In this document: one piece after another, positions 45,550 to 56,262 of the stretch
How positions within the stretch are numbered: position 1 is the first letter of the stretch
How the letters are laid out: every line of letters begins with the position of its first letter
NCBI GenBank assembly: GCA_019671005.1
Contig: CM033747.1
Location: forward strand, 25,571,188 to 25,635,187
Reading direction: 5' to 3'
Length of the DNA stretch: 64,000 nucleotides
From: Hibiscus mutabilis
Taxonomy: Eukaryota > Streptophyta > Magnoliopsida > Malvales > Malvaceae
The notes under the pieces: generated by a model
Seen by the model: the letters and a program-made list of their open reading frames with translations, nothing else
The model's database searches: none
What the model was told of the DNA's origin: nothing
Program-made: the position numbers and the translations under genes

Positions 45550-47207
45550 TTTATTCTATAGCATGCCAACTATATCCGAATACTTCCTTACCTTGTCACA
45601 TAGCCAATATATCATTTAAAAAACCATTTACTCATTGTTTTACAATGCATTACACAAAATCCCCACATATATAAATCATATTGCAATAACAACATCACAT
45701 TCCCAACTGTAATAAAACCAATGCTCACTAGCATTTAACATACTCTTCAAACACTGCATATGTACTTAAAATCATGCATTTATAGTAAGTAAAACCAACC
45801 ATGTTTACGACTAAAACATGAATCATACATGCTCATATCCGAACCGGTATTAAAGAGCAAAGGAGGGAAACTTACTTCCAAGCTTAGGTAAGTGTTTCAA
45901 ACTTAACCTAAACTTCCAAAACCACTTTCAAACCTTTGAAAGACTTTTAAAACCATTTCCACTCACCGATTTTACTTCGCCTTGCTTGCTACTGCAAAAC
46001 AAGCTCCCAACAAGCCGAAAACCACCTCAAGATGCTACGCGTTGATTATCCCCTATTTTGGCCACACAAAACCAGAGGAAACATACATTAAAATGCATCC
46101 AACTCTCTGTTTCAAACCAAAACCCCGCAGCTCTCAAGATGCCTACTCAAAACTCATCTGAAATCTAACATAATCAACCTCAACCACTTCTCAATCTTAA
46201 CCCAGCCATATTACAACGATTCAATTCATCAAACTTCATCAATTAACATCTAAAAACCCTTTTACAACATCCTTTTACTTCCAGCAATGATCAAACTCCA
46301 AAAACAACTCAAAAACCATTAACTAACAACCTAACAATTAGAGATTCAACCAATTCAGGGATTCCATTATTAAAAACAACTTATCCATAATATAAAACAT
46401 CCAAAATAATATTGAAATCAATCCTTAACACTGGAAAAATAAATCCACTTTGAAAATTATAAGATTCCATCAATTAAGCAAAATTCCATAATTAAACAAT
46501 TAAAACCCATTAGAAAACATATATAAAGAGTCAAGAACTTGGGAATTTCAGTAAAGAACCTTTCATTAGAGGAAAAGAATGAAACTTACCTCCAATGAGT
46601 GAGTTTCCCCTTAATTGGATGTTTTCCTCTTGAAAAACAATAAGATTCAATAAGATTTTTGAGAAAACAAATTAAAGAATCATTTTGAAAATCAAAGGAT
46701 TAAGAAACACGATCATTACCTTGAATCTCCGGTAGGAAAAAAGAGTGTTTGTCTGAGAGAATTTTGAGATAAAATATGAGAGAAAGAAAGTTACGTCAAA
46801 TTGTGATTTGGAAAAATAACTACATTTTAACTAAATCCTTATTAATTCCTTTAATTAAAACTCTTTTAAAAATAATCCTAATTAAGATAAAACTCAGATT
46901 AGACCAAATGGTAAAATAGCTCCTTAAAGATTCAAAGTTTTGACTCTTTACAAAACAATCACCTTTTAAAAACAGTTTTCAAAAATTGCATTTTAGTCAC
47001 TAGCCAAAATGTCACCCTTCCAAAGCTTATTTTCCAAAATTGCTTCCACTAATATTTTTAATATATTAAATAGGATTTTTAAACATTTTTTCATATTTTT
47101 ATCTTTCAAAAATTATATGTTCCCGAACCCGACTCGAATCTCTAACTCGGTCCATCGGACCGTCTAACTAGCAAGGAAACCGCTAGGCCCAAAATCAGGG
47201 CGTTACA
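45536..47207 (-). repeat. Element D 5' LTR, truncated
   Basis: Matches the 27371-29055 part of the 3' LTR and starts TGTAACGCCCTG at 47207. At 45536 the match stops inside ATATTATAATGCAC and gag follows directly. The missing part corresponds to about 1.8 kb of LTR plus primer-binding site and leader. Confidence 0.9.
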
Positions 47208-47212
47208 AAGCC

Positions 47213-47924
47213 TATTTGGAGTGGAAGAAGAAAGTTGAACTTGTATTCGAATGTCACAACTACTCTGAAAACAAAAAGGTAAAAATTTACTGCCATTGAA
47301 TTTTTCGATTATGCTATCATTTGGTGGGATCAATTAACTTTGAGTAGGAGACAAAATGGTGAGCGACCCATGTCGACGTTGGATGAAATGAAAGCCATCA
47401 TGAGGAGGAGATTTGTTCTAACACATTGCCACCTGGACTTGTTCCAAAAACTCTAAAGTCTCACTCAAGGCAATGGAGTGTGGAGGATTACTATAAAGAT
47501 TGGCATAATTCGTGCCAATATGGAGGAAGATCGAGAGACTACCATAACAAGGTTTCTAGCCGGTCTTAATCGAGACATTTTCGAAAAAGTAGAACTCCAA
47601 CACTATGTCAAAATTGAGGACATGATTCATATGTCAATTAAAGTGGAAAAACAACAAAAGAGAAAAGGTACTACTCGACCCTCTACTACTTCAGTTTTAA
47701 TGACCAAGTGGGGGCAAGGTGCCTACAAAAAGGACACCACTTTCTGGAGTAAAGACATTGATGAGACATCAAAGCCTAATAAGCCAAAAAAAGAGCTGAA
47801 TAAAGGAAAAGCTAAGGCAACACCTAATCGAACTCTTGACATCAAGTGCTTCAAATGTCTAGGGAGGAGACATATTGCTAGTCAATGTCCAAATAAGAGG
47901 GTCATGTTCCTAAAAGATGGTTGA
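47213..47924 (+). pseudogene. Element C gag, 3' part, with zinc knuckle
   Basis: Continues gag of C after the D insertion: 'YLEWKKKVELVFECHNYSE' lies at the junction. The gag domain follows with 'WWDQLTLSRRQNGERP' and 'MKAIMRRRFV', then 'RFLAGLNRDIFEKVELQHY'. A basic stretch and the CX2CX4HX4C knuckle (CFKCLGRRHIASQC, 47847-47888) follow. At least two in-frame stops or frameshifts occur before 47478. The family is certain; it is not functional. Confidence 0.9.
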
Positions 47925-48029
47925 GAAATTGAGTTCAAATAAGAGGATGAAGTTGAATCCAAAGTATGCACCGATCATGAAGATTTGGAATATGCCGTTG
48001 ATGATGAAGTTCTTATTGTGAAATGAAGC

Positions 48030-48400
48030 CTAAGCATCCAAAGTGTGGAAGAAGAGCAACAAAGAGAAAACATCTTCCATACTTGTTGCCACATCCAAGG
48101 CAAGGTATGTAGTGTTATTATAGATGGTGGTAGTTGTACTAATTTTCCTAGTAGCTTGTTGATAGAAAAGTTTGGCCTTGCAATCGCCAAACATCCAAAA
48201 CCATACAAGCTTCAATGACTCAATGACAGAGGTGAGATCAAAGTCACAAAGAAAACCCTTATTGCTTTCTTAGTTGGTAAGTATTGTGACGAGGTCCTTT
48301 GCGACGTGGTTCCCATTCAAGCTGGTCATCTATTGCTAGAAAGACCTTGGCAATTCGATCGTCGGGTGATGAATGATGGTTATACCAACTGATAAACTTT
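48030..48400 (+). pseudogene. Element C protease region
   Basis: In the plus direction the frame contains 'VCSVIIDGGSCTNFPSSLLI', where DGGS stands for the usual aspartic protease site of this lineage, then 'LIAFLVGKYCDEVLCDVVPI' and 'LLLERPWQFDRR'. One stop interrupts it near 48217. A low-complexity Lys/Glu-rich segment (48480-48640) follows before RT. Confidence 0.8.
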
Positions 48401-48789
48401 CAAGCATAAAGGAAAGAATATTACTTTGCCATCTTTCACTCCAAAACAAGTTCGCGACGACCAAGTTTGTTTGAAGGAAAGCTTTGTAAAAACAAAAAAG
48501 ATAAGAATAAAAAAAAGAGTGCAAAAAGAATGTGAGTCAAAAATAAAAGATTTCGAGGAAAAAAAGAGAAAATAAAGGAAATGAGATGGAAAATTGAGTG
48601 TTTTGTAGAAGAAAGAGAAGTGAGGAAATCTTTTCTTTTGAAGCATGCTTTGCTTGTGCTTATGTACAAGGAAACTTTGCTTACCACTAACGACCTTAAC
48701 GATTCTTTGCCTTCTTCTATTATTTCTTTGACTCGTGAATTTGAAGAAATATTTTCAAAAGACATTCCGAGTGGCTTACCGTCTATTTG

Positions 48790-49620
48790 AGGCATCGAGC
48801 ACCAAATTGACTTTATCCATGGTACAACCATTCTGAACCAACCAACTTACCGAGCAACCCCGAAAAAACCAAAGAGATGCAAAGACAAGTTAAAGAGTTG
48901 ATGGAAAAGAGGTATGTACAGGGAAGCCTAAGCCCTTATGACGTTCCAGTCTTTTTAGTACCAAAGAAAGATGGTTCATGGTGAATGTGCATTGATTGCT
49001 AGGTGTTTAAAAAGATTATTGTCAAGTATCAGCATTCGATCCCACGCTATGATATATTGGATGAACTCAACAGAGGTAGCATTTTTTCAAAGATCGACTT
49101 GAAAAGTGGCTACCATCAAATAAGGATGCGAGAAAAAGACAAGTGGAAGACTGCATTCAAAACCAAGCACGGTTTGTATGAGTGGTTGGTTATGCCTTTT
49201 GGCCTAACTAATGCTCTAAGTACCTTTATGCGATTAATGAATCATATCCTTTGTCCTTTCATTGGTAAATATCATATAGTTTACTTTGATGACATTTTGG
49301 TTTACAACTAATCGTTGGAATAACATGTTCACCACTTGAGATCGGTGTTAGAAGTACTAAGGAATGATACTATGTTCACAAACCTCAAGAAATGTTCTTT
49401 TTGTACTGACAAACTTATATTTTTAGGATTTGTGGAAGTGGATTAAGATAAGGTAAAAGCGATTCGAGATTTGCCACGACCTATGAGCATAAGTCAAGTA
49501 AGAAGTTTCCATGGTCTTGCTAGCTTCTATCAAAGGTTTGTTCCTAACTTTAGTACTATAGCCGCCCCTCTAACGAGAATCATAAAGAAAAGTCTGAACT
49601 TTCAGTGGGTGAGGAACAAG
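48790..49620 (+). pseudogene. Element C reverse transcriptase
   Basis: The start 'HQIDFIHG' lies at about 48801. 'YVQGSLSPYDVPVFLVPKKD' is followed by an in-frame stop where Trp-Arg would be expected. The best part (49003-49311) has 'IFSKIDLKSGYHQIRM', 'VMPFGLTNALSTFMRLMN' and the catalytic YFDD box at 49282-49293. The tail includes 'LKKCSFCTDKLIFLGF' and 'VRSFHGLASFYQRFV'. Several stops break it. Confidence 0.9.
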
Positions 49621-49676
49621 AAAAATCTTTTGTTTTAATCAAAGATTGTTTGACGAATGCGCCTTTGTTATAACTC

Positions 49677-50099
49677 TTGAATTTTAACAAAACTTTTGAG
49701 ATTGAGTGTGACGCATCAGGAATAGGAATTAGAGTCGTTCTCACTCAAGATGGATGCCCCATTGCGTACTTTAGTAAGAAATTAAATGGTGCAACCCTTA
49801 ATTATCCGACATATGACAAAGAGATGTACGCTTTGATTCGAGCATTGGAAATATGGCAGCACTATCTTTGGACCAAGGAATTCATGATTCATACCGACCA
49901 TGAGGCCTTAAAGCATATCAAAAGACAAAAGAAGTTGAACAAGGGGAATGCTAAATGGGTGAAGTTCCTTGAAACATTTCCATACGTGATCAAGTACAAG
50001 AAAGGTAAGGAAAATGTTGTTGCTGATGCTTTGTCGAGGAGGTATGCACTTTTTAATACCTTGGATTCTAAATTACTTGGTTTTGCTTATATCAAATAA
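49677..50099 (+). pseudogene. Element C RNase H domain (domain intact)
   Basis: A 140-codon open stretch. All four expected acidic positions are visible: Asp in 'IECDASGIG', Glu in 'YPTYDKEMYAL', Asp in 'IHTDHEALKHI' and Asp in 'ENVVADALSRR'. It degrades RNA in the RNA-DNA hybrid during reverse transcription. It is the best-preserved domain of element C, but neighbouring RT and integrase are broken. Confidence 0.9.
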
Positions 50100-50240
50100 C
50101 TCTATGACAATGATCTTGATTTTGGTGAGTATTACAAGGCTTGTGAAAAGGGAGTTTTTGATAGGTTTTACAAGCAAGAAGGATACCTCTTTCGAGAAGG
50201 CAAATTGTTCATTCCTTAAGGATTCATTCAAAATATTCTT

Positions 50241-51319
50241 GTGAATGGAGGACATGGAAGGGGACTTGTGGGTCACTTTGGCGTAACCAAGACTTTGGAT
50301 ATGCTCTGTGAGCATTTCTTTTGGCCTAAGATAAGACATGATATCGAGAGAATGTGCGATAGATGTATCACTTGCAAGAAGGCCAAATTGTGCCTCAAAC
50401 CCCATGGATTTTACATGCCACTTCCAATCCCCAAAGCACCTTGGTTAGACATTTCCATGGATTTCATACTTGGAGTCCCTTGAACTAAAAATGAAAAAGA
50501 CTCAGTTTTGTGATAGTCAACTGGTTTTCTAAAATGGCACACTTTATTCCTTATAATAAAACTAATGATGCTTCAAATATAGCTAACTTGTTTTTTAGGG
50601 AAGTGGTATGGCTACATGGGATACTGAGGACAATTATGTTGAATCGAGATGCCAAGTTCCTTAGTCATTTTTGGAGGACTTTGTGGAACAAACTTGGCAC
50701 CAAATTATTGTTCTCTACAACATGTCACCCGCAAACGGATGGCCAAACCGAAATGGTTAATCAGGTCCTATCAACATTGTTAAGAGCCATCATTTGAAAG
50801 AACTTGAAAACATGGGAAGAATGTTTGTCGCATGTTGAATTTTCATACAACCGATCAATGCATTTAACCAATAAGCATTCACCATTTAAGATTGTCTATG
50901 GTCTTAATCCTTTAACTCCACTTGATTTAATTCATTTACCATCTTATCAGTTTATGCATGTAGATGGCAAGAAGAAGTCAGAATCTGTGAGGAATCTACA
51001 TCGACAAGTGAAGGAAAACATTGAAAGGAGAACCGAGCAATATGTTAACAAGGCCAACAAGGGACGCAAGCAAGTCATTTTCAAGCTTGAAGATTGGGTT
51101 TGGATATACATGCAAAATGAATGACTTCCCGCTCAATGAATATCAAATTTATTACCTCGAGGAGATGGTCCTTTCCAAGTTATTGAAATGATTAATGACA
51201 ATGCATGCAAATTGGACCTTACAAGTGAGTATAACAATAGTACAAGCTTTAACATATCAAATTTGTCTCCTTATGATGTAGGTGATAATTTGGGGACAAC
51301 TCGCTTTAAAGATGGAGGA
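50241..51319 (+). pseudogene. Element C integrase, core substitution
   Basis: The zinc module (HHCC) is in 50241-50483: 'GLVGHFGVTKTLDML' and 'CDRCITCKKAKLCL'. The first core Asp is in 'DISMDFILG'. The segment 50510-50797 has 'IMLNRDAKFLSHFWRTLWNK' where SDRD is usual, so a conserved and probably catalytic Asp is Asn. The Glu in 'HPQTDGQTEMVNQ' is kept. The segment 50804-51124 has 'ECLSHVEFSYNRSMHLTNKH'. Stops lie between segments. The reading appears to continue through 51120-51319 toward the LTR. Confidence 0.85.
51308..51319 (+). promoter_or_regulatory. Element C polypurine tract
   Basis: AAAGATGGAGGA, broken by one T, lies directly before the 3' LTR start TGATGCAAGC. Confidence 0.65.
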
Positions 51320-52298
51320 TGATGCAAGCATGGATCTGCCAAAAGACAATCTAATTGAGTTTCCATGAGGGTCAGCCACTCGAGCAAGAGCCAAAAAATT
51401 CAAGGAATCTCTCATAAGATTAATCGAACAAGCTTGGGATATTGGGCAAGCTTTGGATGTTGGACTTGTGCCATGCAATTTGTTGCATGTGAACATATTG
51501 AGTGAAAAGGGGAACATTTTAATTTATTTGAAGCTACATAATTTTAATTGTTGTTACATTTTAGTTATTTTATTTGTTGCTACATGTTTCTTATATTTTA
51601 TTATTATCGCATTTTTATGTTCTCATATTTATGTCACATTATATATTATTTTCACTTATTATTAATTTGATTTTTGTGTTCACAAATTATGTCCTAGATG
51701 CATCCTACATGGCTAGCCACATCAAGCTTGGAAGAAAGACTCTTGGGATGCCACATGCACATTCATGAAAAGGTGGGAATATTCACGGCATTAGATCCGT
51801 ACATTAACCAAGACCATTCATCTTTTGAAGCATGCATGTACGACAAGGGGGAGTTGCTTGAAAGTTTCTTACACTTGGAGAATGCATTAAAGATTATTCA
51901 TTTATTCAAGCCTTTCACTTCCCAAAATAAGTGCATTGGATGGCACAAATGAAGATACATGGAACATGCACATTGCCTTACTTTTGTATCCATTCATATA
52001 CCTTAGCCTTAGCCTACAAATAGAGGCTTAATTCACTTTTGTAAACACAAACCTATTACCTTGTTATTAGTTAAGAAACCATATAAGTCTAGGGTCAACA
52101 TTACATATAGTGTTGGTTCTCTCTTAGTTCCCTTTAACAGATTTTAAGCCTACCGACCATCACCGTTCCCGTATTTCATTTCTTTGTCAATCATTCCAAG
52201 CCCATTTGCAAACCTCCATCATTATCATCTGAAGTACTTTGATTTCAATCGGGAAATATAAGCGACTCAAACTCATACTCGAGGATGAGCACGCATCA
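51320..52298 (+). repeat. Element C 3' LTR
   Basis: TGATGCAAGC to CACGCATCA. It is shorter than the 5' LTR, mainly through loss of sequence around 52045. In the pol frame its first 120 bp encode an 'ATRARAKKFKESLIRLI'-like peptide (one stop before it). The 5' LTR shows the matching 'RARAKQFKEALIRLI'. Confidence 0.9.
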
Positions 52299-52341
52299 CC
52301 AAATGAAGCACTTCAGATCCAGATCAAGATTGGGTGTTACA
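52299..52341 (+). repeat. LTR B' fragment 3 (LTR end)
   Basis: The last 43 bp of B' resume after element C and end GATCAAGATTGGGTGTTACA, matching the B LTR end (TCGAGGGTGTTACA). No primer-binding site follows, so B' is a solo or truncated LTR. Confidence 0.65.
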
Positions 52342-53324
52342 CGATTCGGGTATGACTGCTTTTGGTTTGGGTCTGGTTCGATTTTAGTTTGGGTCTATGG
52401 TGATTCGTTTTAGTGTCGGGTCAAGTTATATTAGGTTGGTTGATTTTGATTCGGTTAATTTTAGGTCAGATCAATATCAGGTCAATAGGAGGTCGATTTC
52501 AATCAGGTTTTCAGGTTGGGTCAGCTTTTTACACCCTTATATAGCTTTATAAAGCCAATATATTTAGCTTTTTGGTGAGTTGTGTAGAAGTTCATATTCC
52601 ATATTTCTTTATTTCTTTTAATATTTTTTTATTTTGGGTTGACTTTGGTTTGGGTAAAATTGGTTCGGTTGAAAATCGATTAGGATTCATTTCGGTTTAA
52701 CTAAAATTTGGATCGGTTTCAGTTTGTTTCAGTTTATTTCAAGTTTCATATTATCATGTTTAGGTTGATAACGGGTCTCGAATCAAATAAATTGGTTCAG
52801 GTCTCGGGTTAAGTTTGCAATGTCTATCTAAGCCTAACTAACTAGTTGTGTAGGTGTTAGGGTATTCACTATTGTGACATGGGTTCAGATCCCTTAGATG
52901 CTAAGGTTTGGTTTTAGTTATTTCCTTCTTTCGAATGACATTTTGACATGGGTCATTATTTCATTGGATAAGAAAAATTTAATAATAGTAATTATTTCAA
53001 TTTATCATTTTAAAAAAATGTTGACGTGGTCAAGTCAGCATGCCACATCAGTGTCTTGTATTGACCATTAGTCAACTAACGGTTTCCATTCACAAAGGGC
53101 CATTTTGACCCAAAATGAAACGTTAAAGGTGTAGTAAATAAAAAAATAAAGACTAAAACAACTATTTGGTGAAATATTATGAGTATTTTTTGACATTATG
53201 CTTATAATTTAATAATTTATATTAGGTTCATAACTAACATGTAAAAAGAAAAGAACTATGGTAATTCTGTTAAAGAGAGAGATCATAAGTCCACACTCCG
53301 TAGTTTTTCATGATTGGTAAATCA
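52342..53324. other. Intergenic DNA with GGGTC/TTCGGTT-rich patches
   Basis: No gene is seen. 52342-52800 is rich in irregular TTTGGGTC and GATTCGGTT words, as in decayed MITEs. At 52845-52915 TGTAGGTGTTAGGG and GGGTTCAGATCCC resemble, weakly, the two boxes of a tRNA-derived SINE. 53010-53120 has a TTGACGTGG...GTCAACTAACGG segment common in plant repeats. Confidence 0.35.
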
Positions 53325-53332
53325 ATTAAGAT

Positions 53333-53836
53333 TAGGCTTGTAAACGAACCAAACGAATACGAAAGAGGGTATATTTATGTTTGTTCGCTAAGGAATGTAG
53401 TTTGTTCGTGTCCATTCAAGTTCGTTCATTAAAACAAACACAAACGAACGCAAACGAACATTGAGTATTGTTTAATTTTTCCTTAAGAAGCCTGAAGTCC
53501 TGTACATTGAGTATTGTCTAATTTTTTTTCTTTTTATTTCATATTTTTAACATTTGTTTTTAATTTTTTTAATATAATACTTTTGTTATGAAAAATAATA
53601 AATATAAATGGATACATGTCAATAAATTTAAACGAATATAAACAATTGGACATAAACGAATGAATTACCGAACGTTCATGAACGTAAATGAGCGAACGAG
53701 CCATTTGTTCTTGTTAATTCGTTTAATTAAACGAACATAAAATTTTGTTCATGCTCGTTCGTTTAATAAATAAACGAACCTCCCGCAGAACGATTCACTA
53801 ACAATTCTCTGAATGCTTGGTTCGTTTATAGCCCTA
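53333..53836. mobile_element. hAT-type MITE, 504 bp
   Basis: The ends are TAGGCTTGTAAACGAACC (53333-53350) and, inverted, TAGGGCTATAAACGAACC (53836-53819). The element is flanked by perfect 8-bp direct repeats ATTAAGAT at 53325-53332 and 53837-53844. An 8-bp duplication with TAGGG-type ends is the hAT signature. The interior is rich in AAACGAAC/GTTCGTTT words in subterminal positions, usual for hAT transposase binding, and has no coding capacity. Confidence 0.9.
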
Positions 53837-53844
53837 ATTAAGAT

Positions 53845-56254
53845 GATGAAAAGAATGTTTGATGTATGTAATTCATTTAAGGCAATCAAACCCCACCAAT
53901 AATAAGTTATCACATCTAAGCCAATTTGTCCTTTGTGCAGGCAGTTGTTGTTTCTTACACCTCCTCCAATATCCTCCTCATGACCATATGATTTGTCAAA
54001 ATTTTTCAATGGATCAGACCCCACAGCCATTATGTATCACATACTCCCAAAATTTCACAATACATGAAGCTATGATTGAGTGACAACTGATTCCTAGTGA
54101 TGAAAAGAGGATTAGAGTTCCAGCATATGCAAAGAAATGAAAATCTAATCAAGGCAGGGTACAATGGAAACAATTCAAACCCATAATGCATCAATTATTT
54201 GATTTTTTTGATGTATTTGTGCTCCACGCCCATGGCTGGTCCATGTTTGGATATGGATATGAAAATATAATCTCGAAAGTTCAAAACAATAAGAAAAAAG
54301 TAAAACAAAGGTAAAATTGCATATGGCATATCGTTGATGATGAAAGTGGGATGGTGGTAATTTCATGCGGTTAATTCATGTTGTTTAGGATGGAGAATCA
54401 TAGATCATAGGAAGGTGTGGAGCAAGGAAGATAAAAGAAGGTTGGAGAAGAAAATGAATAGTGGAGAGAGGGTCCAAACCTCTCTTTTTGGTCTACCTTG
54501 TGTGGGTACATAAATATATTGGTAGCTAAGTCAGGTCTAGGGGTTGATAGGTATTGATAGCTTCGCATTGTAACTCTGACCGTCAGGTAGTAAGGTCAGC
54601 TGATATGCTAAGTGAGCTTGACAACTATCATGTCAATAATGTTGTAGTTCTCTGACAGGGCCACGCCAGGGAACAATGACGTCAAGTTTTTCATATAGTG
54701 AGACCAAAGGGGATATGAGATATAAAAAATTATCATATCACTAGAATAGAATAAGTATTGTTGACCTTATACTCAACAAATTAAGTGGAATTAATTCTAA
54801 TATTTTCTATAAAGAATTCTGATACAATTCTAATATTTTTATGATCAAAGAACCATTCCTTCTCAAAGGGTCCATGTAGCAAGGACAATTCATGTATACA
54901 ACTATAAAAGGTTCAAAGTATTCACCCCACCAAATATCTTGAGTATGCATAGCCATCTGTACATCAATTAGGAGTATAAAAGGTTCAAAATATTTGCCCC
55001 ACCAAACTGAAAACCAGTTTAATGTCATCTAACTAGAAGCATAAAGGTTTAAAATACAAGCACATGAGCCCCATTAGTTTTAATCTCAATCATTACAACT
55101 CAGTTAATCTAATTATCTTAAATTATGTTGAATGTTGAGAGTCATTAAACCATTTCAACCATGTAATCTGACCTGATTTTTAATGGGAAGCTTCCCAAAA
55201 GTAACATGAAAAGAGGTTGCAGTTTAATGAAGATGAGAAGAATAAAATATACTACAAATAGTCGAAATTTGTTAATTTTTAGTATAATTTGCATATACGT
55301 AATAGGAACAAAACACCGTCACACGTCACAAAAATAACTATGACAAATTTAAGCTGGACCATAAATGAAACGAGTGAGAAAGAATAAATGGAAAGTTACA
55401 AGTTAATAAAAATGACTTACAGAATTTAATAAGTGTTCTTAGTAAAAATACGGATAATTTTTTTAGGAAACTCGAATTCAATAGTTTTGTTTGTAGGTGT
55501 GTGTGCATTAAATATGTATAAACAGATACTACCTTATAATAACATTTAGTATTGGGGCATAAAAAGAGACCAAAAAGAGGCAGATGATTTTTGTTCCAAG
55601 TTGGAAGGTGTTGCTAGTGGTTGTGGCAAGAAATCCTGTTTTTAATTATTATGTGTATGAGTTATTTTTTTAATAGTCTAAATGTGATTACAAGGTAATA
55701 TATGTTCATACATATTCTTAATCTTTTTGACAATGCACACACTTTGCAGACAAAACAATTTAAACTCGAGTCTTTTAATATAAATATTATCCGCTTTTTA
55801 ACTGGAACTACTTGTTGGATTCTTGTATACTTTATTTTTTAACGAATTTTTGGATATGTTTTGTAATGATTATTTTTTATGTATTGTGTTTTAGTTTAGA
55901 ATTTTGGTGCGTCTTTTATTTCATGTGTTATCGTGTACTTTTGTAATGTGTAATAGGAGTGACACCACATGATTCTGAAAAAAGAAGAGTCCAACATTAA
56001 TTAAATGTTTATAAAGGAAAAATAAAAGATTGATTATGGATTAGTGATAAAATGAAAAAATAAAATATTATTATATTTCATAGATTTTGAGTTCTATTAT
56101 GCTCATTTTTTATTTAAAAGTCTACCTACCACGCACACATTATATAAAGCTTACTAAATCTTTAAACTGCCTTTAATTGTAATGGCATGTTATTATTTGA
56201 AATTGAAGTAATTGTAGGAGGTACAGACGATCCTCGTCAAGGTATAAGGTTGTC
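53845..56254. other. AT-rich intergenic DNA, no gene seen
   Basis: 2.4 kb without a recognisable gene, RNA or complete transposon. Open frames are short and random-looking. A duplicated 33-bp phrase is annotated separately. The 54640-54700 stretch (CAGGGCCACGCCAGGGAAC) is the only GC-richer island, and I cannot assign it. Confidence 0.5.
54903..55006. repeat. Imperfect duplication, 72-bp spacing
   Basis: TATAAAAGGTTCAAAGTATTCACCCCACCAAA at 54903 recurs as TATAAAAGGTTCAAAATATTTGCCCCACCAAA at 54975 with three differences. A third, shorter echo (ATAAAGGTTTAAAATACAAGC) is near 55042. Confidence 0.8.
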
Positions 56255-56262
56255 GGTAATCT

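Larger units (their letters stand above)
25560..47207 (-). mobile_element. Element D: Tekay/Del-like chromovirus inserted in gag of C
   Basis: A minus-strand Ty3/gypsy element bounded by TG...CA. It has perfect 5-bp target duplications AAGCC at 25555-25559 and 47208-47212. Its 3' LTR (25560-29055) is complete; its 5' LTR (45536-47207) is truncated. In the minus direction the order is gag, CCHC knuckle, protease, reverse transcriptase, RNase H, integrase and a chromodomain-like tail. All parts are interrupted by stops or frameshifts. Element E (30901-43020) is inserted between the RT and RNase H regions. Without E the element is about 9.5 kb. The primer-binding site and gag start are lost in the 5' deletion. 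Confidence 0.9.
23486..52298 (+). mobile_element. Element C: CRM-like chromovirus (Ty3/gypsy), split by D and E
   Basis: A plus-strand gypsy element with LTRs at 23486-24668 and 51320-52298, a Met-type primer-binding site, and a gag-protease-RT-RNase H-integrase order. The LTRs begin TGATG and end GCATCA. Element D is inserted in gag at 25559/25560; without D the element is about 7.2 kb. The pol frame appears to run on into the 3' LTR with an RARAKKFKE-type motif, a feature I recall from CRM chromoviruses, hence the clade call. Flanking 5-mers CTGAA (23481-23485) and CCAAA (52299-52303) match at only three of five positions. The insertion is instead proved by the B' LTR continuing on both sides. 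All its genes are broken. Confidence 0.85.

Noticed and set aside
7390..52346. F and B' proved to be one LTR with a target duplication
   Set aside because: The bases flanking the outer ends (TTTCG before 7390, CGATT after 52341) do not match, and the junction across LTR A could not be resolved.
54480..54700. Copia-type solo LTR
   Set aside because: Some phrases look LTR-like, but no terminal TG/CA pair with a target duplication could be found.
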